This document shows positions 57,635-64,000 of a stretch of 64,000 nt of DNA, one piece after another. The notes beneath the pieces were generated by a model. It did no database searches. It worked only from the letters and a program-made list of their open reading frames with translations, and was not told where the DNA came from. Position 1 is the first letter of the stretch; the number at the start of each line of letters is the position of its first letter. Position numbers and translations under genes: made by a program. Origin of the DNA: Methanococcoides sp052057775 (GTDB taxonomy: Archaea > Halobacteriota > Methanosarcinia > Methanosarcinales > Methanosarcinaceae); the NCBI RefSeq assembly GCF_052057775.1, contig NZ_CP195121.1:1488001-1552000 (forward strand), read 5' to 3'.

Positions 57635-57746
57635 ATTATCTCTCCGGTTCTGTTTATCTTATATAGTATGATAGGATATGAATTCGATTCATTTCTGCTT
57701 TATCCGGTTGATCAAATTTTGTCTGGTCCTATCTGGTCGCACATGA

Positions 57747-58424
57747 TTACTCATTAGTAGCACGCTTGATCCTGTAAACAAGCCATACATAGTCCTTTTC
57801 CAGTTCTTCGCATTTGACCAATTCCAAACCGATTTTTCCGGGTTTAGTTATATTTGCGAATAGTCCATCGGTTCTATTTCCTGTTAAAGTGGGCAGTACT
57901 ATCAGGCTGATCTCATCAACAAGATCCTGCTCGAGCAACGCTCCGTTAAGTTTGCTACCGCTGTCCACAAGGACAGTTTCGGCTTCATACCTGTCGGCCA
58001 GTAGCTTAAGTGCTTCTTTAAGGTCAACGTGTTTTTCACCTGTCAAAATGTAATCATAGTCTCTTTCTTTAAGATAGTCCAGGTAATCCGATGGTGTTGA
58101 TGCTGATACAAGCACAACGACATCACGGCACATCTCGAATCTCCGGAACACATGCAAAGATCCTTTCAGGATGCCTTTTGAGTCAACGATAGCCCATATC
58201 GGTACCGTTCTGTCTCTTGCAGGCTTCTTCAGATCATCATACTCTTCCAGCGGGACTCCGCCGAACATCTCTATTCCAGTCTTAGCAGTGTTTGCTCCCA
58301 CCAGGTGAACATCTTCTCCAAAGCTTGCAGCTGTTCCGTAATGGATCTCCATATCGACATCAACATCACGGAATGAGCCGTCAAGGCCAATTGAATTGTG
58401 AATTATCACTTTTGGCTTTGGCAT
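57747..58424 (-). CDS. RibD C-terminal/dihydrofolate reductase-like protein
   Basis: 225 residues of the RibD_C fold: HNSIGLDGSF, then VLVDSGSKLNGALLEQDLVDEISLIVLPTLTG. Usual archaeal riboflavin reductases start differently (SLDGKI), so it may be a paralogue rather than the main riboflavin enzyme. NADPH-dependent reduction is expected. Confidence 0.85.
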   Translation of the reverse strand: MPKPKVIIHNSIGLDGSFRDVDVDMEIHYGTAASFGEDVHLVGANTAKTGIEMFGGVPLEEYDDLKKPARDRTVPIWAIVDSKGILKGSLHVFRRFEMCRDVVVLVSASTPSDYLDYLKERDYDYILTGEKHVDLKEALKLLADRYEAETVLVDSGSKLNGALLEQDLVDEISLIVLPTLTGNRTDGLFANITKPGKIGLELVKCEELEKDYVWLVYRIKRATNE

Positions 58425-58626
58425 GTAACCCCTGAGTTAAATTGTTCTCTTAAGTGAAAAAAGCTACTGTTGAAAAGAGATCTATTCTTTAAAGATATCA
58501 AATCTGAATTCTGCCAAATTCTTAGTCTAACTGTAAATTGGTGAAGTCAGACATTTTTGTTCTCGCTTCTTTTTTATTTATTCGCATCTTATCTTTAATT
58601 GAGTATATTGAATTTAATGAGAATCA

Positions 58627-58845
58627 ATGCTTATGGTGGTTTCCAAAATGCTTGAAGGATGGATCGAGAACTGTCCCTGGCATAACAGGGATATCGAATT
58701 ACTTGAATGCATGAAGTGTGAACATTTCACCAAGATCGACTGCATTTTCATCGTTTGTGGATACAAAGAGAGATATTCAAAGCGCCGAAAGACATATCGT
58801 GATTCTGAGACCAATGAAGAGGCTATCAGGTGTGACCTGTCCTGA
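58627..58845 (+). CDS. small cysteine-containing protein
   Basis: 72 residues (or 70 from ATG 58633). Cysteines in CPWH, CMKC, DC and CG could bind a metal. A charged C-terminus follows. No family recognised. Confidence 0.6.
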   Translation: MLMVVSKMLEGWIENCPWHNRDIELLECMKCEHFTKIDCIFIVCGYKERYSKRRKTYRDSETNEEAIRCDLS

Positions 58846-58876
58846 ATCGGATCGTATGTTCCGCTTTGCTGTACTT

Positions 58877-59755
58877 TCAGTTATGCTCAGAAATGTAAAC
58901 ACCTGCAAGTACAAGTCCTGCACTGATCAATACGTAAATGTTCGGCATATTACCAATTATTATGCAGTCTCCTATTATTGCCACGATCGGGAGCAGGTAG
59001 ATTCCATTGGTAGTGGTCGCCGGTCCTGCAAGTTTGATCGCTTTGTTCCAGTACAGGAATCCCAGAGCTGAACAGAAAACTCCAAGGTAGATGAGTGTAG
59101 CAATGACGACCAGAAGGTCATGCTGTGACACTATATCTATCCTGAGATCCTGCGCTTCGTAAATTGCAAAGGGGAGGAGGAAGACCGTACCGGCCAATGT
59201 AAGATCACGGCAAACGACGAGTACATCCCTTGAACCCATGCGATCGATGATAAGGGTATAGAATACCCAGGAGAAGACCGATCCGAACATAAGGAAATCT
59301 CCAAGAGGGTTCAGTTCAAGGTTGAACTTCCCGTTCAGGATCAGCAGGCCGACACCGACAAAAGCAATGAATGCGCCGAGATATTTTTTTGGTCTTGAGA
59401 ATTTTCTTCTGAGCGCATCGACGGTTAAAAGGAAGAAGACCGGTACTGTGGCGCTTATAAGTGATGAGTTCGTGACCGTTGTGAATATCAGGGCCACGTT
59501 CTCGAATATGTAATAGCAGGTGATTCCCAGGAAACCGGCAATTATGACATACCATCTCTCATCTTTCCTGTAGTCTTCCTTCTTCCTGCAAATTGCGAAG
59601 AGAAGGATCGTGGCGATAACAAAACGGGTAATAGCTATCGTTGCAGGCTGAAGGTGCTCGAGCAATACTTTTGTGGCAACGAAGGAGAATCCCCAGATAG
59701 TGACGACTATCAGCATGTAGATAATTCCCTTTGTACGATCTTCCATCTTTACCAC
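58877..59755 (-). CDS. EamA/DMT-family transporter
   Basis: 292 residues, ten helices in two EamA halves; VTIWGFSFVATKVLLEHLQPATIA at the start and the GVFCSALGFLYWNKAI segment of the second half are typical. Unrelated in close sequence to the one at 48704. Substrate unknown. Confidence 0.9.
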   Translation of the reverse strand: MVKMEDRTKGIIYMLIVVTIWGFSFVATKVLLEHLQPATIAITRFVIATILLFAICRKKEDYRKDERWYVIIAGFLGITCYYIFENVALIFTTVTNSSLISATVPVFFLLTVDALRRKFSRPKKYLGAFIAFVGVGLLILNGKFNLELNPLGDFLMFGSVFSWVFYTLIIDRMGSRDVLVVCRDLTLAGTVFLLPFAIYEAQDLRIDIVSQHDLLVVIATLIYLGVFCSALGFLYWNKAIKLAGPATTTNGIYLLPIVAIIGDCIIIGNMPNIYVLISAGLVLAGVYISEHN

Positions 59756-59876
59756 CCATTATCAGCGATCATTATCAGGATTGTCCATCTGAGCATGTAT
59801 TTTTATATATTGGTTTCGATATGTACAATCACATAAGGCTATCATTAAGATAGATGCCTAAAAAGGAAGACCTCAT

Positions 59877-61088
59877 GTGATCCGATCGATACTGGACAAT
59901 GACCTTTACAAGTTCACAATGCAGATGGCTGTGCTGGAACTTTTCCCTGATGCCCGTGCAGAGTACCATTTCATAAACAGGGGAGAACAGAAGTTCACTA
60001 CCGAGTTCGTGGCAGAACTGCGCAGGACCATCGATGAGGATATTGTCGGACTGGCATTGACCGATGAGGAATACTTCTGGCTTAAGGAGACTTGTCCTTT
60101 TTTCAAACCATCCTATATTGAGTATCTTAAGAACTATCGTTTCGATCCTTCAGAGGTTAGCCTTTCCCTTACCGATGACAATGATCTTGACCTCTGCATA
60201 GAAGGTCCCTGGCACAGTTCCATCCTCTGGGAGATCGTTCTCATGGCCACCATCTCAGAGCTTTATTTCACCATAGTGGAAAAGGACTGGCTGGACAGGT
60301 TCGCATCCAATGGCGATGATCCCGAGACGACCCTTATGAACGAGTATGGGAACCTTATGAGCGAAATGGGTGGAGAACTAAGTTCAAATGGTTGCATCTT
60401 CTCTGAATTCGGGACCCGACGCCGCAGGGGATTCAAACTGCACGACAAGGTGGTCGATGTCCTGCATGGGCTTGAATCATTTGCGGGTACAAGCAATGTA
60501 TATCTTGCCAAAAAATATGGGATCCGTCCCATTGGTACTATCGGCCATGAATGGATCATGGGGAATTCCGCACTTGTGGGACTTCGCAACGCAAACCTTT
60601 TCGCGTTCGAGAACTGGGTGAAGGTCTACAAAGGCAATCTGGGTATTGCACTGAGCGATACGTTCGGTTCAAAACCATTCTTCAGGAACTTCGGCCTTGA
60701 GCTTGCCAAACTTTACGATGGTGTACGTCATGACAGTGGCGATCCGTTCAGGTTCGCGGATGAGGTCATCGACCATTACAGGAAACTGGGTATCGACCCC
60801 ATGAAGAAATCACTTGTTTTCAGTGACTCCCTTCATGTCAGGGATGCTGTAAGGCTGAACGAGTATTGCGAAGGAAGGATCAACTGCAGTTTCGGCATCG
60901 GTACAAGCCTGACGAACAATTCGGACTTCTTCAGTTACAGCCCTCCTCTCAACATGGTGATCAAGCTCCACAAGATCGATGACATACCTGTGGTAAAGCT
61001 CAGTGATTCTGTGGACAAGGCCACAGGGGATCGCGATGCTTTAAGGGTTGCCAACTATGTTTTTGGTAGGAAAGGGCTGGATGATTAA
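59877..61088 (+). CDS. pncB: nicotinate phosphoribosyltransferase
   Basis: Salvages nicotinate to nicotinate mononucleotide using PRPP and ATP. 403 residues beginning with LDNDLYKFTMQ (GTG start at 59877), with EFGTRRRRGFK, GTIGHEWIMG and VRHDSGDP. The catalytic His is in GHEW. In the same cell as the sirtuin above, it replenishes NAD. Confidence 0.95.
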   Translation: MIRSILDNDLYKFTMQMAVLELFPDARAEYHFINRGEQKFTTEFVAELRRTIDEDIVGLALTDEEYFWLKETCPFFKPSYIEYLKNYRFDPSEVSLSLTDDNDLDLCIEGPWHSSILWEIVLMATISELYFTIVEKDWLDRFASNGDDPETTLMNEYGNLMSEMGGELSSNGCIFSEFGTRRRRGFKLHDKVVDVLHGLESFAGTSNVYLAKKYGIRPIGTIGHEWIMGNSALVGLRNANLFAFENWVKVYKGNLGIALSDTFGSKPFFRNFGLELAKLYDGVRHDSGDPFRFADEVIDHYRKLGIDPMKKSLVFSDSLHVRDAVRLNEYCEGRINCSFGIGTSLTNNSDFFSYSPPLNMVIKLHKIDDIPVVKLSDSVDKATGDRDALRVANYVFGRKGLDD

Positions 61089-61324
61089 GCATTTTTTATG
61101 GATTTGATATCATATTCCAATGTCATATCATATAGACCCTGTTCTACTCCTGCAAAGTCAGATCGTAATATTTATATGTCGAGATCTTAGATACTACTTA
61201 TTGAATTATTATTGATTGTTTCGGTGGGATCATATTATGTTCCCTGATCGAATATAGCATTCAATAACAGGGTTTCAAGTTCAATATAAGTCCATATCTT
61301 TGAATGCCGGATCATGGGGGTACT

Positions 61325-61765
61325 ATGACACAGTTCATAACAGGATCGGAAAGAAAAAAGCTGTTCGCTCGTCTTCATCATCATCTTTTCTGGGCAGGAC
61401 AATTGATACCATACGAAATAGAGATAGATGGGGAAAAGATAGAGTTGCATGAATTGGTATGGCAACTTCTTAATAAAAAGGAATTATCAGATACGGATCA
61501 TGATCATATCGATCATTTGATCTCGTTATTGTCAAAAAGGGAAAAACAGGATGAGGCAAAACTGAAAGAAATGGATCTGACCCCTCAGGAAGCAACGGTT
61601 CTGTTTGATGAGACTGCAGCACTTTTGCGCACCATTATGGATCTGAAGGAAATAGAATCTGGTGAGGATAAAGATCGAAGAGGACGTTTTGATCACCGGA
61701 CAGTTCAAAAAAGGGTAGATGATGCTAAAAACTGGGCAAATTTCTTAAAAGATGTAAAAAGTTGA
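61325..61765 (+). CDS. conserved methanogen protein (DUF5788-like)
   Basis: Start at ATG 61325, set by GGGGGT just upstream; the frame extends back to 61304. 146 residues, helical and highly charged. The motif LHHHLFWAGQLIPYEI and a helical end ENKD-type are shared by a family known mainly from methanogens. Function unknown. Confidence 0.7.
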   Translation: MTQFITGSERKKLFARLHHHLFWAGQLIPYEIEIDGEKIELHELVWQLLNKKELSDTDHDHIDHLISLLSKREKQDEAKLKEMDLTPQEATVLFDETAALLRTIMDLKEIESGEDKDRRGRFDHRTVQKRVDDAKNWANFLKDVKS

Positions 61766-61928
61766 ACCTCTCATCGTTCTATCTGAAGTTTGGCAGCTAT
61801 TGCCATTTTTCAAAGAGAATAACGGATGAACACAGGTTCCACTCTAAAGAAAGCACATGATCCCATGTTAATAACACTTAAGTAACTGACAACCAACATA
61901 TTAGTAATTAGTAAAATGGGGTGCTTAT

Positions 61929-62471
61929 ATGAGATCTAAACTAATTGTTGTATTGCTCTTAGCAGTGATATTGTTGGCAGGACCATCCGTGGTTTCAGCG
62001 AAATCCAGCTTTTTGTCATCTTTTAATCAGTACTATGATACTGAGGACTCAAGACTTGATTCCTGTGCGGTATGTCACACTGGTCCAAATGGAGGATCCC
62101 TAAATCCCTATGGAAGGGCATATTCAGAAAGTGGAAGAAATTATGCATCAATTGAAACTCGTGACTCGGATATGGATGGATTTAGCAATCTGGAGGAGAT
62201 CGATGCCCTGACCTTTCCGGGAAATGCCAATGATCAGCCAGAACCTGCCTCTGAAGTTGTTCCTGAAACGGTCGACAATGCAACCGGGACACCAGTTGAT
62301 GAGATAACAGATGATCAAAGCATGGATGGGTCAATTGTCGATGAAGTTCAGGAAGGAACAATTACTGAAGTGAACGACAGTGGTACAACAACTGAACAGG
62401 AGTCCCCGGGTTTTGGAGCCATTCTTGCATTTGTCGGTGTGATGGCAGTAGTTTGTATGAAAAGAAGATGA
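61929..62471 (+). CDS. secreted PGF-CTERM protein with a single CxxCH haem motif
   Basis: 180 residues. Signal peptide 1-24 (ending VSA), then CAVCH at about 46-50, a c-type haem attachment motif, then a calcium-binding-like DSDMDGFSNLEE, an acidic Thr/Glu-rich stalk, and a C-terminal PGF-helix-KRR of the PGF-CTERM type that archaeosortase replaces with a lipid. It would be a lipid-anchored monohaem surface cytochrome or a calcium-binding protein. Confidence 0.85.
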   Translation: MRSKLIVVLLLAVILLAGPSVVSAKSSFLSSFNQYYDTEDSRLDSCAVCHTGPNGGSLNPYGRAYSESGRNYASIETRDSDMDGFSNLEEIDALTFPGNANDQPEPASEVVPETVDNATGTPVDEITDDQSMDGSIVDEVQEGTITEVNDSGTTTEQESPGFGAILAFVGVMAVVCMKRR

Positions 62472-62575
62472 TAATGTACCATCACTGAAATGAAACTAAA
62501 ATACTAAATTCCAAATTATTAATGTGCATGCCTGGCAGGCATTTGATGCTACTACAAAGCCAGGTCATGATCTTT

Positions 62576-63622
62576 TTAAATTGAACGATCATTTGAATGC
62601 TGAAGATAAGCTGCCAGTGGGAATCCAACCAATGTTGGTAACCAGAATGAGAACATCCTATAGACAAGGATGACCACGACCATAATGGAAGACTGAACAC
62701 CAAGTCCACTATAAAGCGCAGCCATGGTACCCTCCACAACCCCAACACCGCCGGGGATAAGAAAAGCCATCTTTCCAAAAAGTAAGGGTAGGCCATATCC
62801 GGTCAATAGTACGCCGGGACTTACACTGTGACCGGTTGCAACAAATAGGAAATAAAGGGTCATCATATCAAAACCAGTATTGATGACAGCACCTGCTGCT
62901 GGACCACGCCATCCTCCATTGCGTAACAGATCTATAGAATCAAACATCTTAGAGATGGTTTCTTCAGTATTATGCGGAGTGTAAGGTCTATGGATCAGCC
63001 TGGAAAGGTGACTTGCAGATCCAATTGATATGGAAATGAACTTCTGACGATGACCATATCCCCATATGAAAAGACCTGCACATAGTCCCATGACCAGGAG
63101 TATGGCAGTGAAGGTGATCAATTGCAGGTTCGAAAGTTGATGCACAATAAGCAAGTGTATCATGCCGAAGATAGATAAAATAAATAAGACCACATTGTTG
63201 TAAAACGAAGGCAGTGTCCCTGCCAGACCTGCACCCTCTTTACGAATGCCTTTTTTTTGCATCCACTTATAGGTGGCTGCTGCATTACCAACCATACCGC
63301 CAGCTATGAGACCAATGCTGGAAGCTGCAAGTGTTATGATAACACCCCATATTATCGGCAAACGTTGACCAGTGATAGCAACTGTTTCCTTAAGCAAATA
63401 GCCACTGCCAAAGTAACTAATGATCTGGGCACCTACAGCAGTGAGTACGGCCCATAGTATCATTGTGCGGATAACATGAACTGAATTTTCCAGAGTCGTG
63501 AACTGGGGCAGGATAATATGCACTGCTAAACCAAGTAATACAAGCTGTAGAAGATATCGACCTGCCTGAATTTTCAGCTTTGGTACCGAAGACCGGAAAG
63601 AATTGTTCTTTGTTTTATTCAT
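62576..63622 (-). CDS. lysylphosphatidylglycerol synthase-type flippase membrane protein
   Basis: 348 residues, about eight helices, of the UPF0104/LPG_synthase_TM family (GGMVGNAAATYKWMQ, AFLIPGGVGVVEG). Archaeal members include AglD-associated and lipid flippase-like proteins. Likely role in moving lipid-linked sugars or lipids; not proven. Confidence 0.88.
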   Translation of the reverse strand: MNKTKNNSFRSSVPKLKIQAGRYLLQLVLLGLAVHIILPQFTTLENSVHVIRTMILWAVLTAVGAQIISYFGSGYLLKETVAITGQRLPIIWGVIITLAASSIGLIAGGMVGNAAATYKWMQKKGIRKEGAGLAGTLPSFYNNVVLFILSIFGMIHLLIVHQLSNLQLITFTAILLVMGLCAGLFIWGYGHRQKFISISIGSASHLSRLIHRPYTPHNTEETISKMFDSIDLLRNGGWRGPAAGAVINTGFDMMTLYFLFVATGHSVSPGVLLTGYGLPLLFGKMAFLIPGGVGVVEGTMAALYSGLGVQSSIMVVVILVYRMFSFWLPTLVGFPLAAYLQHSNDRSI

Positions 63623-63893
63623 TATAAGTAATCCTTTCAGGAATTGCGTTCATTATCAAAGCGCATGGATAGATAGTCCTTAACAGTTTTTATTTATATG
63701 GATACAGTTTTAATAGATACTTTTGATGATGAAGTACATCAGGAAATACGCTCTATCTAAAAATTGAGAGATTTTAATACAAGTATTTTTTGGCTATGAT
63801 TTATCAAGAGATCTCCAATTGAATAATTCTTATTTTGTTATTTGCATAGTTTTATATCTTCGACTTTCTTATGTTTAATGGGGATTATTTTTG

Positions 63894-63899
63894 GAGGTA
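63894..63899 (+). promoter_or_regulatory. Shine-Dalgarno of the edge gene
   Basis: GGAGGT four bases before ATG 63904. Confidence 0.6.
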
Positions 63900-63903
63900 T
63901 ATT

Positions 63904-64000
63904 ATGGAAAAAGTACTTGAAGAGATTCGGCAAGACGTAGACAGACTGGCAGAAAAGACAGGCGAAGATGCAAAATTGATAAATGAAAAGCTTAAGGGTA
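63904..64000 (+). CDS. partial gene, runs off the right edge
   Basis: ATG 63904 preceded by GGAGGT; 32 codons visible (MEKVLEEIRQDVDRLAEKTG). Helical and charged; the product cannot be named from this. Confidence 0.75.
   Translation, partial: MEKVLEEIRQDVDRLAEKTGEDAKLINEKLKG

Noticed and set aside
62528..62542. Palindrome ATGCCTG-G-CAGGCAT as a terminator
   Set aside because: The loop is one base and no T-run follows, so a stable terminator hairpin is unlikely.

Overview
The window looks like chromosome from a methylotrophic methanogenic archaeon of the Methanosarcinaceae (Methanococcoides or Methanolobus type; genus inferred). The reasons are formylmethanofuran dehydrogenase subunits, methanogenesis marker 8, a formaldehyde-activating enzyme, a ferredoxin:thioredoxin reductase/thioredoxin pair, an archaeosortase-type C-terminal signal, and signs that UAG is read as an amino acid. 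No rRNA, tRNA, transposase or CRISPR array was found. The stop codons I checked for the recognised genes are TAA or TGA. TAG appears inside four reading frames that continue with clearly homologous sequence, which fits pyrrolysine (Pyl) decoding. The pyl genes are not in this window, so the organism's Pyl status is inferred.

Layout. 0.5-2.4 kb: acetyl-CoA synthetase. 2.8-13.4 kb: a complete [NiFe]-hydrogenase module. hypCDABE lies on the minus strand. Divergent from it on the plus strand are the small subunit, large subunit and maturation protease, followed by hypF. The large subunit (UAG at codon 482) and the protease that processes it (UAG at codon 132) both need amber readthrough to be full length. 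The UAG of the large subunit lies upstream of the second pair of Ni-ligand cysteines. 13.4-25.7 kb: an HxlR regulator divergent from fae, a sodium:solute symporter, a SulP anion transporter whose natural N-terminus probably also crosses a UAG, a secreted endonuclease/phosphatase-fold lipoprotein, a tail-anchored TPR protein, an orphan ABC permease, a UbiA prenyltransferase, and a phenylacetate-CoA-ligase-like enzyme next to marker 8. 25.8-28.7 kb: fwdD, fwdB and an Fe-S protein without the A and C subunits, then the thioredoxin reductase catalytic chain and thioredoxin. 29-34 kb: a PAS/GAF histidine kinase, a JAMM peptidase, a DUF92 membrane protein and a sirtuin.

34.2-41.8 kb is an AT-rich accessory island that looks defence-like. 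It holds a DUF4062 (TIR-like) protein, membrane proteins of unknown role, a zinc ribbon-HNH nuclease joined through an in-frame UAG to a hypoxanthine/uracil-type DNA glycosylase, a repeat-containing membrane protein, a 5'-truncated cas1 and a membrane-HEPN protein. Clear bidirectional hairpin terminators separate several convergent pairs.

41.8-64 kb returns to chromosomal genes: TspO-like protein, a UvrD helicase fused to an Fe-S RecB-type nuclease, two closely related Cache histidine kinases flanking an EamA transporter, a diaminopimelate decarboxylase, a stand-alone LigD 3'-phosphoesterase, a very long secreted TPR protein, an AhpD-like protein, a RibD-like reductase, a second EamA transporter, nicotinate phosphoribosyltransferase, a PGF-CTERM protein with one haem-binding motif, a flippase-like membrane protein and the start of a further gene.

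The most notable system is the hydrogenase module. If UAG is decoded as Pyl, making both the hydrogenase and its endopeptidase depends on Pyl supply. The HNH-UAG-glycosylase protein is an independent case in the accessory island.
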